From: Frankia canadensis
Lineage (GTDB): Bacteria; Actinomycetota; Actinomycetes; Frankiales; Frankiaceae
Direction of reading: 5' to 3'
Assembly: GCF_900197875.1 (NCBI RefSeq)
Contig: NZ_FZMO01000536.1
Span: forward strand, 1 to 64,000
Length of the DNA stretch: 64,000 nucleotides
Position numbers and translations under genes: made by a program. Below are positions 6,497 to 15,659 of this stretch, piece after piece; the stretch's first letter is position 1; each line of letters begins with the position of its first letter. The notes beneath the pieces are model-generated. The model worked only from the letters and a program-made list of their open reading frames with translations. It searched no databases and was not told the DNA's origin.

Positions 6497-9271
6497 GTGA
6501 GCGATGTGCCACAGGCACCGCACGATGAGGAAGGCGATGCGCGGCCTGTCTCCCTCATCGGGGCCCGCATCCCGACGGCGGCCTCCCGATCCCACCGGTC
6601 GCCCGAGCGGGAGGAGCAGTACGGGCTCGACGGTCCGTCGGGTCCCGAGGACGCCGAGTCACCTCCCTACGCTCGCTCCGGCCGGCGACGCCATCGGCGC
6701 CGCGGTGCGTCGGACACGCCCGCACCGCCCGACGAGGCGTGGCAGAGCGAGGCGTTCCTCCTTGATGATGCGACATCGGCGACCGAACCGGGTGCAGACC
6801 GTGCAAGCAGCGCGGAGGTCACGTCTGGGACAGGGGGTTCGCGCCGCTCTCAGGGGCCATCCGACCCGGGGAACCCCCGCGCCGGGGGCACGGACGCCGG
6901 CGATCGAACCCGCGGCGGCCGGTCCCGCCGCGCCGGCCGGCCGGCCGCGATCGCGCCGCGTACTCCGAGTGACGCGACCCGCCGCCCGACAGCGCCGGAC
7001 GGCGACGCCCCGAGCACCTCACCGGCCACGCCGCCCGGACCCGCGTCCGTGGCTTCGCCGGGGCCTCCGGACGCCTCCGTACCTCCCGTCGCTCCCGGGA
7101 CGCCGCGCAGCCGCCCGCCGCGCGCCTCCGCGCCGCGCCGCGGCACCGGTCCGAGCACCCCGGCCGGTCCTTCCGGTCCGGTCGCGGGTCCCCTGGAGTC
7201 CCCGGCGAGCGTCTCCGGGGCGGACGGCGTCCTCGCCGCCCGTGACCGCGGCACGCGCCCGGAGGATCCCCACGGTGCCCCAGCCTCGGCCGCCGAAGGC
7301 CCGGGCTCCTCCGCGGTTCTGGATGGCTCGCCGGATCCGGACGCCTCCGCGGGCCTGGACGCTCTGCCTGGCCTGAGCGCTTCCGCTGACCTGGACGCCC
7401 CCGCTGACCTGGACGCTTCCGCTGGCCTGGACGCTTCCGCCGCTCCGGGGGCCGTTCCCGCCCCAGGCGCCGTCACCGAGGCGTTGGCCGGCCCCGGCAC
7501 GAGCAGCGGCGCCGACGCGATCGTCGTCGCCGATCCACTGGCCGCCACCGACCCGCTGGCGGATCCGCGCGGGCTACCGCCTACGGCGACCGACTCCCAC
7601 GACATCGCCGACCGGATCACCGACTCCGAGTGGGCAGCGCATTCCGACCGGACCACGATCACCGACCCGATCGTCGTATCCGGGGTTGACGCCGCCGGAC
7701 CGCTCACCGTGACCGAGCCGGTGGCCCCAGGCACCGCCTCCGAGCCGGACGGGCCCGCCAGGCCGGGTGTCGGTTCAGCCGCGCCGACGGCCGGCGGCGC
7801 GGTGACGTCGCTCCCGTCCACCGGATCCGTCGCGCTGTCCGGCCCGTTCGCCGGGGAGGCGCTGGCGACGGGAGTCGGCTCGCTACCGGCCATCGCGCCG
7901 CCGCCGGCGCCCGTGCGCCCCCCGTTGCCGGCGACGCCGCCTGACGAGCAGACCGCCCCGGCCGCGCCTCGGCCGCGCTCCACGCCCGTGCCGGCCACGC
8001 CAGCACCCGCCACGGCGCGACAGGAACACCCGGTCGACCGGCCCCGTCCGAGACATGGCGGGCATGGGCTCGAACCGTGGGAGGAGATCCCGCTCCGCCT
8101 GTCGGTGCGGGACCGGGCCCGTATCCCGCTGCCCGGCTCCTGGCGGATCGCCGTCACCTCGCTGTTCCCCTACTCGGGGACGACCACGCTCGCCGGCGTG
8201 ATCGGCCTGACCCTCACGGGGATGCGGGCCCATCCGGTACTGGCCGTCGACCTGTGGCCCGGGGATCGTCCCGCGGTCGCGACCGCGCCGGCGCCACCGG
8301 CCACGCCCACGGACGAGGAGGAGCCCCGCGGCGACCCGCTGAGCAGCCGCGTCGGCTCGACCGGAACCACCACGGTGGAGGACGTCGTCCGGCATCACGG
8401 CGAGGACCGCTCGCCGGCGGAGCTGCGGCTGATGATCAGCGGCCAGCGGGCGGGGAGCGCCCGGGACCTCGACGTTCTGCCGCTGCGACGGGACGCGGGC
8501 CGGCTCGCCGCGGAGCCGTCGGCGGCGGGATCCACGCCGCCGGACACGGCAAAAACCCCGACCGTCTCCGTCGAGGAGCAGAGCGTCACCCCCGGCAATC
8601 TGCGGTCGGCGCTCGGCCTGCTCGCCCACTCCTATCCGCTCGTTCTCGTGGACGCGCCGGCAGAGGCGCCACTCACCGAAGGTGCGATCGAGGCGTCGGA
8701 CCTTGTGGTTCTTGTCACCCTCGCTACCGCGGCAGACCTTGAGGCGACGCTGATGCGCCTGCGGGCCTTCCGCGAGGTGTCGGGTGGACGGCTCGCCGGT
8801 GCCGGCGCCCCACCGATCGTCGTCGCCATCGTCGCCCCACGTCGCGGCCGCCCCTCGCCCCGCACCCGTGCGGCGGCGGCGCGCCTCGACCGGCAGGTGG
8901 ACGCGCTCGTCCGCATTCCCTACGACCCACGGCTGGACCCCAGCCGGCACACGCCGGTACGCATCCCCCGGCTACGCAGACGTACCAGGCGGGCATACCT
9001 GCGCCTCGCCGCGGCCACGATCGAGAACCTGTTCATCCTCGCGAAAGCCGAGGTCGAGACGGCTGCGGTCATCGGCCAGCAGCCGGCAGCATCGTCACGC
9101 TCCGCTGTCGCAGGTGTGACGACGGGCATCGGGGACGGCGCGACGGGCACCTCCACGGCCACTACCGCGGATCACAGAGCACCGGCCGGCGTATCATTCG
9201 GCGACCTACGGTCACCAACGGCACCCTCACGGATCGCCGGACCGGATCGTCCGGGCGGCCCCCGCCTGTGA
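6497..9271 (+). CDS. Large ParA/MinD-like protein with degenerate ATPase motif
   Basis: 924 aa. About 500 N-terminal residues are Pro/Ala/Ser/Asp-rich and disordered, including a 6-residue repeat (GLDASA/DLDASA type). The C-terminal domain follows the SIMIBI/ParA layout: RIAVTSLFPYSGTTTLAGVI at the Walker A position (about residue 558), YPLVLVDAPAEAP (about 712) and SDLVVLVTLATAADLEA. The expected KGGxGKTT is replaced by PYSGTTTL with no lysine, so ATP hydrolysis is doubtful. ParA/MinD proteins occur in SCO6880-type T4SS clusters. GTG start with GGGAGG 10 nt upstream. First gene of an apparent operon running to 15659. Confidence 0.75.
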   Translation: MSDVPQAPHDEEGDARPVSLIGARIPTAASRSHRSPEREEQYGLDGPSGPEDAESPPYARSGRRRHRRRGASDTPAPPDEAWQSEAFLLDDATSATEPGADRASSAEVTSGTGGSRRSQGPSDPGNPRAGGTDAGDRTRGGRSRRAGRPAAIAPRTPSDATRRPTAPDGDAPSTSPATPPGPASVASPGPPDASVPPVAPGTPRSRPPRASAPRRGTGPSTPAGPSGPVAGPLESPASVSGADGVLAARDRGTRPEDPHGAPASAAEGPGSSAVLDGSPDPDASAGLDALPGLSASADLDAPADLDASAGLDASAAPGAVPAPGAVTEALAGPGTSSGADAIVVADPLAATDPLADPRGLPPTATDSHDIADRITDSEWAAHSDRTTITDPIVVSGVDAAGPLTVTEPVAPGTASEPDGPARPGVGSAAPTAGGAVTSLPSTGSVALSGPFAGEALATGVGSLPAIAPPPAPVRPPLPATPPDEQTAPAAPRPRSTPVPATPAPATARQEHPVDRPRPRHGGHGLEPWEEIPLRLSVRDRARIPLPGSWRIAVTSLFPYSGTTTLAGVIGLTLTGMRAHPVLAVDLWPGDRPAVATAPAPPATPTDEEEPRGDPLSSRVGSTGTTTVEDVVRHHGEDRSPAELRLMISGQRAGSARDLDVLPLRRDAGRLAAEPSAAGSTPPDTAKTPTVSVEEQSVTPGNLRSALGLLAHSYPLVLVDAPAEAPLTEGAIEASDLVVLVTLATAADLEATLMRLRAFREVSGGRLAGAGAPPIVVAIVAPRRGRPSPRTRAAAARLDRQVDALVRIPYDPRLDPSRHTPVRIPRLRRRTRRAYLRLAAATIENLFILAKAEVETAAVIGQQPAASSRSAVAGVTTGIGDGATGTSTATTADHRAPAGVSFGDLRSPTAPSRIAGPDRPGGPRL
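7352..7441 (+). repeat. Five 18-bp tandem repeats inside the ParA-like gene
   Basis: Five consecutive 18-bp units (for example GACCTGGACGCTTCCGCT) encode the hexapeptides GLDALP, GLSASA, DLDAPA, DLDASA and GLDASA. The period is a multiple of three, so copy-number changes would keep the frame. Confidence 0.85.
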
Positions 9272-9284
9272 GAAAGGAACCGCG

Positions 9285-9701
9285 ATGATCCACGACGCCG
9301 CCTCCGCCAAGGCGACCGTCATGTTCCTTGCCGTCGAGGTGAAGCCGGACGACTCGAAAGCGCCCGGCATCAACGCTCTGAAAGACCTGGTCAACGGCCT
9401 GGCCGCCTACGCCGTGATCGCTGCCGTAGCCGCCGTGCTACTCGGTGGGATCGCCTGGGCGCTCGGTGAGCGGATGGGGCTCGAGCGGGCGTCGACGGTC
9501 GGAAAGAGCGGGGTCATCGCGGGCTTCGGCCTCGCATTCCTGGTCGGCGCCGCGGCCGCCTTCGTCAACTTCTTCCTCGCCACCGGCGCAACGGCCACCG
9601 CGCCGGCGCCCAACCCGAGCGGCCACCGCCCTCCAGCCGTCGAGCTCACCGTCGCCGTTGACCCTGGCGTGGTCCATGACCCGACGTCAACGCTCTTCTG
9701 A
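9285..9701 (+). CDS. Small polytopic membrane protein of the T4SS-like locus (pilin-sized, DUF6112-like)
   Basis: 138 aa with two strong hydrophobic segments (AAYAVIAAVAAVLLGGIAWAL and GVIAGFGLAFLVGAAAAFVNFF) separated by a short charged loop (GERMGLERASTVGKSG). This is the layout of VirB2/TrbC-type pilins and of the DUF6112 proteins found in actinobacterial SCO6880-type clusters; assignment is by topology and neighbourhood. The Pro-rich C-terminal tail after the second helix is probably extracellular. ATG start with AAGGAA at 6-nt spacing, 13 nt after the ParA-like gene, so co-transcription is likely. Confidence 0.65.
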   Translation: MIHDAASAKATVMFLAVEVKPDDSKAPGINALKDLVNGLAAYAVIAAVAAVLLGGIAWALGERMGLERASTVGKSGVIAGFGLAFLVGAAAAFVNFFLATGATATAPAPNPSGHRPPAVELTVAVDPGVVHDPTSTLF

Positions 9702-9770
9702 CCGGTTCCCCGGGTACCCGCGGGCGGACATTGCGATGATGACCGTGCCGTCTTGTGAGGGGAGTGGGCG

Positions 9771-10556
9771 TTGCAGGGCCTGATGGACAACGTGGCCAGG
9801 CGCCTGATCATCATCATCGTGGCCACTGGAGCGGTAAGCGTGGTCACGGGCGTGATGATCGGTCGCTATGCCATCCCAGACAAGGGCGCAAGCCCCGACA
9901 CCGCCTCCGTAGCCCCTGCGCCAACTTCCGAGGCCAAGCCCACTACAGCCACTCCTACTCTGATCCCGACTCCAGGCCCCACCTCCGCTCCATCCGAAGT
10001 CGTAGACGGCCAGAGCCAAGTGCCCGGACTTCCTATGCGTGTCAACGAGTTCAAGATTCCCGTTGGCTACCCTCACAACGAGCCTGGAGCAGTAAGCGCC
10101 TGCGCCAACTACGTTGCAGCATATAGCGACGCAAGTAATAGAGAGCCCGCCAGGATACGAGAAGTATTCAAGTCAATCACGACAGAGGACTCCGTTGCAG
10201 AACGCGTCAGCCAGCGCCTAGTCGAAGCAAATAACGGAACAGCTAAGAATTTCGGCGTATCTTCGGTGAATTCACCAAACTTCGTTCTCCAATATCGGGT
10301 TCTTGGTTATAAGGTAGTTGAAAGCAAGTCAGACGAGGCAAAAATTTACATCTGGCTTAACGCGAATGCGGGCGTGACTGATGGCACGCCCGAGACCAAG
10401 CCCAGGGACTTCTGGGGAACCGATCTCTGCACTGTTCAATGGCGCGGGTCGGATTGGAAGCTGTTCGATGCAAACGATGGCCCAGATGGCCCAGACCCGG
10501 CCGAGCAACGGTCCGAGGAGTTCCGCCGTTTTCTTCTGATCGGAGCGGGCGCATGA
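9771..10556 (+). CDS. Bitopic VirB8/TcpC-like protein with low-GC coding sequence
   Basis: 261 aa: an N-terminal membrane anchor (RRLIIIIVATGAVSVVTGVM), a Thr/Pro linker, and an extracytoplasmic domain with an N-terminal helix (ACANYVAAYSDAS) and late strands (LQYRVLGYKVVES, LCTVQWRGSDWKLFD) that resembles the NTF2-like fold of VirB8/TcpC. The TTG start at 9771 is supported by GAGGGGAG 6 nt upstream; the ATG at 9783 is too far from it. Counting by eye, nt 10141-10380 are about 48% GC, against about 70% in neighbours, with rare codons such as AGA and ATA. The stop overlaps the next start (ATGA). Confidence 0.7.
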   Translation: MQGLMDNVARRLIIIIVATGAVSVVTGVMIGRYAIPDKGASPDTASVAPAPTSEAKPTTATPTLIPTPGPTSAPSEVVDGQSQVPGLPMRVNEFKIPVGYPHNEPGAVSACANYVAAYSDASNREPARIREVFKSITTEDSVAERVSQRLVEANNGTAKNFGVSSVNSPNFVLQYRVLGYKVVESKSDEAKIYIWLNANAGVTDGTPETKPRDFWGTDLCTVQWRGSDWKLFDANDGPDGPDPAEQRSEEFRRFLLIGAGA

Positions 10557-11980
10557 CGACGGGAACCGCTGGCCAAGGCACCGTAATTCTCGCCTTCAAC
10601 CCGAACCCCCTGAGCGCCATCAAGGGTGCGATTACGGGGAGTGTGGACGCCTACTTCAGTTCGATGGGGACGGCGTTCTGCGGGATGGCTGCGGACCTGT
10701 CCAGCTCGGTCTTCAGCTTCGCGCAGCAGAAGACCTCCATCGACCTGAACGCCGACTACGTCGTCGAGAACTACAACATCGCGTTCGGCATCGCTGTGCT
10801 GGTCGTGACCGGTCTCTTCCTGTGTGCCTGCATCATGGGCGCGGTTCGGGGTGATCCGCACATCTTCGTCCGGGCCGTCGCGTCGACCGGGACTGCGATC
10901 CTGGGGTCCTTCATCGCGTTGGCGCTGCTCCAGATGATCCTGACCGCCTCGGATGGCATCGCCGACGCGTTCGGCAACGGGAAGCCGCTGGGGGCCTCGC
11001 TGGTCGCGCAACTGCGCGCGCTCCCGGAACAGGGCAACTTCGCACTCGACCTCGTGCTGTCGCTCCTGGTGGCAATGTTCTCGTTCGCGCTCTTCGTCGT
11101 GCTCTACATCCGGAAGGTGGCCATCATCGTGATGGCCGTGTTCATCCCGCTCTACCTCGCCGGGCAGCCGACGATGTCCACGAGTGCCTGGATCAAGCGG
11201 GCAACCGAGATCCTCCTGGCGCTGATCTTCGCGAAGCCGGTCATCTATGCGATCTTCACACTCGGCGCCGGCATGGCGAGTGACTCCACCGGCTCCACGG
11301 TCGATCAGACACTGACCATCCTCAGTGGAACCGTGGTGATGATCGCGGCGGTGTTCGCGCCGTTTGTCCTCATGCATCTGATGGGATTCGCTGACGTCCA
11401 TCTGATGCGCGCGGTCGGATCGGTGGGCCGACGCAGCGCTGCCTCGTTTGGTCAGGGTGCGGGCGCACTGCTCGGATCGACCTCGCGGGAGACCTTCCGG
11501 GGAATCGGCGCCCGGCTGCAGACCCGCAACCGTGGCATGCTCGGCGATTCCGGCGGCGCCATCGGCGTCGAGCCCGGCCTCGCCCGGCCGGCGGCGATCC
11601 GCACCGGACGGAGCATCGGCGCGCCCGTCGGCATGCCGTCTCGCCCGGGTGCCGCGACGGCGGCCGTGCGGGGACCGTCCACCGGACGGCCACGACCCGC
11701 CCGCGTCGGCGCCCCCGGAGGAGGGGGCACCTCGGGCGTCGCGGCGCGCCAGCCAGCCCGTTCGACCGCTCCGGCACGGGCCACCGTCGCGGTCGGCGCG
11801 GGCACCAGGTCCGCCGGCGGCACCCGTGTCGCCCCGGCTCGCACGGGTGGCGGCGCGGGAGGTGGCGCCGGCCGATCCGGGCAGGCCACCACAACCAGCG
11901 GTCGCCCGCCCGTCACACCCGCCGTGCGCCCGCCCCGGGTCGTCGCGCCCAAACCCCCGACCCGCACCGGCGGCAAGTAG
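10553..11980 (+). CDS. TrbL/VirB6-like polytopic membrane protein
   Basis: 475 aa beginning at ATG 10553, which overlaps the preceding TGA (ATGA), a typical coupled start; the open frame extends back to 10439 inside the upstream gene and that extension should not be used. At least five hydrophobic segments follow (for example IAFGIAVLVVTGLFLCACIM, FIALALLQMILTASDG, SLLVAMFSFALFVVLYI, MIAAVFAPFVLMHLMGF), then a disordered Arg/Ala/Gly/Pro-rich cytosolic tail. This is the layout of TrbL/VirB6 inner-membrane channel proteins, and its position before the PrgI-like and VirB4-like genes fits. Confidence 0.72.
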   Translation: MTTGTAGQGTVILAFNPNPLSAIKGAITGSVDAYFSSMGTAFCGMAADLSSSVFSFAQQKTSIDLNADYVVENYNIAFGIAVLVVTGLFLCACIMGAVRGDPHIFVRAVASTGTAILGSFIALALLQMILTASDGIADAFGNGKPLGASLVAQLRALPEQGNFALDLVLSLLVAMFSFALFVVLYIRKVAIIVMAVFIPLYLAGQPTMSTSAWIKRATEILLALIFAKPVIYAIFTLGAGMASDSTGSTVDQTLTILSGTVVMIAAVFAPFVLMHLMGFADVHLMRAVGSVGRRSAASFGQGAGALLGSTSRETFRGIGARLQTRNRGMLGDSGGAIGVEPGLARPAAIRTGRSIGAPVGMPSRPGAATAAVRGPSTGRPRPARVGAPGGGGTSGVAARQPARSTAPARATVAVGAGTRSAGGTRVAPARTGGGAGGGAGRSGQATTTSGRPPVTPAVRPPRVVAPKPPTRTGGK

Positions 11981-12114
11981 CCGCCGGCCGGGCCGAAACG
12001 GAACACAGCCAGTCGATGAGCACAGCCGCGCGGCCCCAGCCACGCCGGACGGGTCGCCCGTTCTGCACCTGGCGGGGCCGCGCGCACAGACCAGCGGGGC
12101 GAGTGAGGTAGTCG

Positions 12115-13617
12115 ATGGCCGCGGAACGCAGTTACCGGTTCGGACCGCTCGAACGCGGCGGCGTCATGCTCGGCATGCGCTGGCCGCAACTCGGCCTGAT
12201 GATCGGCGTGATGCTCTGCGTGCTGGGCGCACTGCGGTCACCGTTGGTGATCGTCCCAATCTGGGTACTGCTCGCGGTGGCCCTGCTGTTCGTCGCCTTC
12301 GTCCGAGTGGAGGATCGTAACCTCGACCAGTGGGTGCCGATCATTTTCGGCTTCACGATGCAGAAGGTGACGGGCGAATCGGTGTTCCGTGGCGCGTTCT
12401 TCCGGCTTGGTGCCGGGGAGGACCAGCTCAGCCGCACGGTCCTTCCCGGGCCGCTGTCCTCTCTGGTGATGCTCTCCGTCCCGGTGGGGGGCAGCCGTTA
12501 TGTGGCCGTGGTCAAGGACGCGAAGAAACAGACCTACACGGCCGTCCTGCAGGTGCGGGGAAGCCAGTTCGCGCTGCTCGAGTCCGGCGACCAGCAGGCC
12601 CGGGTCGACGCGTGGGGTGAGCTGCTCGCCGGTCTGACGTCGGGCGGCGGGCGGCTGTCGCGCATCCAGTGGCTCGAGCGCACCCTGCCCGACTCCGGCG
12701 ACCAGCTGCAACGGCACTGGCGGGTCCGCGGCCACCACGACGACTCCTGGACAGCCAACGCCTACCAGCAGGTCATCGACGCGGCCGGGCCCGTCGCCCA
12801 GCGGCACGAGACCTACCTGTCGTTCCAGCTACGTACCAAGGACGCCCGCCGGGCGATCCAGCGCGCCGGCGGTGGCGATCAGGCCGCCTGCGCAGTCCTG
12901 CTCGGCGAGCTGCGCACGATGGAGGCGGCACTCGCCCGCGCGTCGATCAACACGGTCGGCTGGCTGCCGCCCCGCGCACTCGCGGCCGTCATCCGCACCA
13001 CCTACGATCCGTACTCGATCGAGATGATCGACGCTCGGGGAGGCGCCAGCACCGACCTCGCCGGCGGTCTGAAGGGCCTCGCGTCCGGCATTGACCCGGC
13101 GATCGCCGGCCCGGTACGCACCGTGACCGCCTGGGATCACTACCGCACGGACTCCGGCTTCCACACCACGTACTGGATCAACGGCTGGCCGCGGGTGCCC
13201 TCCCCGGCCGCCTTCCTCGCACCCCTGCTGATGGAGACGACCTGCCGGCGGACCGTGTCGCTCGTCGTCGAGCCGCTGCCCGGGCGCAAGGCCGAGAAGG
13301 CCGTCAACCGCCGGCGGATGGCGCACCTCGGCGAGCAGCAGATGCGGGACAAGGTCGGCAAGGTCACAACGCAGCGCGATGTCGCCGAGGCCGACGAGGT
13401 CGAACGGCGCGAACAGGAACTCATCGCCGGCTTCGGCGCGTTCCGCTTTCACGGGTTCGTCACCGTCTCCGCGGACGACCTCGACGGCCTGGCCGACGCC
13501 TGCGGCGAGGCGGAGACGCTGGCCTCGCGCAGCCGGCTGGAGATGGTGCGCCTCGTCGGGGAACAGGACCAGGGCTTCAGCGTCGGGGCCCTTCCACTAG
13601 CGGTTGGGGTCGCATGA
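12115..13617 (+). CDS. SCO6880-family / PrgI-like T4SS protein
   Basis: 500 aa. The N-terminus (YRFGPLERGGVMLGMRWPQL) and two closely spaced hydrophobic segments (LGLMIGVMLCVLGAL, LVIVPIWVLLAVALLFVAFV) match the PrgI-like head of SCO6880-family proteins of actinobacterial conjugation clusters; the long soluble domain resembles the N-terminal part of VirB4 proteins. These proteins are thought to be structural partners of the VirB4 ATPase. ATG start with GAGGT upstream; the gene overlaps the VirB4-like gene by 4 nt. The 134 bp before it hold no gene. Confidence 0.8.
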   Translation: MAAERSYRFGPLERGGVMLGMRWPQLGLMIGVMLCVLGALRSPLVIVPIWVLLAVALLFVAFVRVEDRNLDQWVPIIFGFTMQKVTGESVFRGAFFRLGAGEDQLSRTVLPGPLSSLVMLSVPVGGSRYVAVVKDAKKQTYTAVLQVRGSQFALLESGDQQARVDAWGELLAGLTSGGGRLSRIQWLERTLPDSGDQLQRHWRVRGHHDDSWTANAYQQVIDAAGPVAQRHETYLSFQLRTKDARRAIQRAGGGDQAACAVLLGELRTMEAALARASINTVGWLPPRALAAVIRTTYDPYSIEMIDARGGASTDLAGGLKGLASGIDPAIAGPVRTVTAWDHYRTDSGFHTTYWINGWPRVPSPAAFLAPLLMETTCRRTVSLVVEPLPGRKAEKAVNRRRMAHLGEQQMRDKVGKVTTQRDVAEADEVERREQELIAGFGAFRFHGFVTVSADDLDGLADACGEAETLASRSRLEMVRLVGEQDQGFSVGALPLAVGVA

Positions 13618-15659
13618 GCTCCGGACACACGGCCGACGGCACGCCCGGATACCGAACCGAGACGGCCTACGACGGCTCCGGCTACCCGGGCCCGGCCGCC
13701 CACGGCGCGGAGCGCAACGGCACGGACCACAGCGGCACCGGTCACAACGGGCTAAGCCGTAACGGCGTCAACCAGAGCGGTGCGGGGTTCGACGGTTCCG
13801 GGTACGACGGTTCCGGGTACGACGGCGCGGCCTACGAGAACACGGCCTACGAGAACGCGGCGTATGACGACGGCGACGGCTTCGACGATGGCTACGACGA
13901 CGACGTCGACCCGCCGAGCTACGACGAGGCCGGCTACGACCCGGACGGTCCCCGGGCGGCGGCCTACGAGGCGGACTCGCATGACCCGGGACGCGACGCG
14001 GAAGGGTTCGTGGACCTCGGCGGCGGGCCGCGGCGCCGGCGTGGGGCGGCAGCCCCCATGCCCGATCCGTCGCCGCGCCGTGGCCGGCGGGTCGAGCGGA
14101 CGGCCGCCAACTCGGAGAAGGCCGCGATGCGGCGCGCCCAGGCGGCGCTGCGCCGCGGGGCGCAGCCCCCGCGGGTCCTCGGCCCCTTCGCCGGACGGAT
14201 CTTCCACAAGCTGCGGCTGCCCGCGCACATGGAGACGACAGCGCAGATCGCCGGCATCTACCCGTTCGTCGTCGACTCCGGCCTCGACGCGCCGGGCATG
14301 TACATCGGCCGGCACGTCTGGTCGGGCAACTCCTTCGACTTCGACGTCTTCGAGCTGTACCGCCAGCAGGTCATCGAGAACCCGAACTTCGCGGTCTTCG
14401 GCGCGGTCGGTTCCCGCAAGTCGGCGCTGCTCAAGACGCTGATCTCCCGGGGTGCGGCGTTCGGCTACCAGGCCGCCGTCCCCTGTGATCCGAAGGGCGA
14501 GTACACGCGGCTCGCGCGCCGGCTCGGCTGCGAGCCCACCTACATCGGGCCGGGCATGGCGACCAGGCTCAACCCGCTCGACGCGCCGCCGCGCCCCCGC
14601 GGCATCGCCGACGCGGACTGGGCCCGGGAGGTCAAGCGCGCCCGCTCGGCCCTGCTGTCCTCCCTGATCGAGACGGCGAAGGGGGTTCCGCTCACCCCCG
14701 CCGAGCACACCGCCGTGGACCTCGCCCTCGACGTCGTCACCCGGCAGATCACCGGCGCCTCCCCGGAGCGCTGGGCGACGCCGCTGCTTCCCCACGTGCT
14801 GGAGGCGATGACCGACCCCAGCGAGGAGGACTGCTCGAGCCTGCCGATGACCGCCACCGAGCTGCGCGACGCGTCCCGGGACGCGACCCTCACGCTGCGC
14901 CGGCTCACCCACGGCGCGCTCGGCGGCCTGTTCGACGGCCCGACGACGTCCCCGCTGGACTTCGACCGTCCCATCGCCGTGCTCAACCTGGAGCGGGTCC
15001 AGGGCAGCGACGAGATGATCGCGCTGATCATGACGTGCGCGCAGGCGTGGATGGAGGCGGCGCTGATGCGCCAGGACGGCGTGCAGCGCTACGTCGTCTA
15101 CGACGAGTGCTGGCGGCTGATGCGCTTCGCGGGGCTGGTCCGCCGGCTGTCCGCGCAGCAGAAGCTCGCCCGCCAGTGGGGCTGCGCGAACGCGATCGTC
15201 GCCCACCGCATCTCCGACCTGCTCTCCGCCTCCCCCGACTCGGTGGAGATCGCCAAGGGTCTGCTCGCCGAGACGGCGATCCGCATCCTGTACAAGCAGG
15301 CGTCCGACCAGATCGCCGACACGCAGGAGGCGCTGGGGCTCACCGACGTCGCCGCCGACCTGCTGCCCCGCCTCGATCCCGGGTTCGCGCTGTGGCTGAT
15401 CGGGTCGCGGGCGTTCTACGTCGAGCACGTCGTCGGCGATCTGGAGATCCCGGTGGTGCTCAACGGGTCGAAGATGCACGGCGAGGTCGACGACACCAAC
15501 CTCACCCCGGACGACCTCGACCCGGCGGAGCTGGATCCGCCGGATCTCGGCCCCGGCGTGCCGCCGCCCGGCCTGCGGCTGGACGGCGGCGACCTCGACG
15601 ACGAGCCGTTCGCCGGCGGGTACGGCTACCCGTCCGTCGAACCCAGCTCCACCGGCTGA
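13614..15659 (+). CDS. VirB4/TraC-like T4SS ATPase with altered Walker A
   Basis: 681 aa motor ATPase of a type IV secretion system. The N-terminal 130 residues are Gly/Tyr/Asp-rich with short repeats (DGSGY and AYENT/A). The core has FGAVGSRKSALLKTL at the P-loop (residues 263-270), DPKGEYTRLARRLG, FDRPIAVLNLERVQ and Walker B YVVYDECWRLM (about 493-503), plus QQKLARQWGCANAIVAHRIS. The P-loop glycine normally preceding Lys is Arg (GSRKS). Translational coupling to the upstream gene by ATGA. It is the last gene of the operon and its end overlaps the convergent gene at 15626 by 34 nt. Confidence 0.88.
   Translation: MSSGHTADGTPGYRTETAYDGSGYPGPAAHGAERNGTDHSGTGHNGLSRNGVNQSGAGFDGSGYDGSGYDGAAYENTAYENAAYDDGDGFDDGYDDDVDPPSYDEAGYDPDGPRAAAYEADSHDPGRDAEGFVDLGGGPRRRRGAAAPMPDPSPRRGRRVERTAANSEKAAMRRAQAALRRGAQPPRVLGPFAGRIFHKLRLPAHMETTAQIAGIYPFVVDSGLDAPGMYIGRHVWSGNSFDFDVFELYRQQVIENPNFAVFGAVGSRKSALLKTLISRGAAFGYQAAVPCDPKGEYTRLARRLGCEPTYIGPGMATRLNPLDAPPRPRGIADADWAREVKRARSALLSSLIETAKGVPLTPAEHTAVDLALDVVTRQITGASPERWATPLLPHVLEAMTDPSEEDCSSLPMTATELRDASRDATLTLRRLTHGALGGLFDGPTTSPLDFDRPIAVLNLERVQGSDEMIALIMTCAQAWMEAALMRQDGVQRYVVYDECWRLMRFAGLVRRLSAQQKLARQWGCANAIVAHRISDLLSASPDSVEIAKGLLAETAIRILYKQASDQIADTQEALGLTDVAADLLPRLDPGFALWLIGSRAFYVEHVVGDLEIPVVLNGSKMHGEVDDTNLTPDDLDPAELDPPDLGPGVPPPGLRLDGGDLDDEPFAGGYGYPSVEPSSTG
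13788..13862 (+). repeat. Paired 15-bp tandem repeats in the VirB4-like gene
   Basis: GACGGTTCCGGGTAC occurs twice in tandem, followed by two copies of a GCCTACGAGAACRCG unit. They encode DGSGY and AYENT/AYENA repeats in the disordered N-terminus. Confidence 0.75.

Noticed and set aside
15626-15659. Convergent overlap of the VirB4-like and SCO6745-family genes as a sign of a sequencing error
   Set aside because: Both 3' ends encode plausible tails and short convergent overlaps are ordinary in compact genomes.
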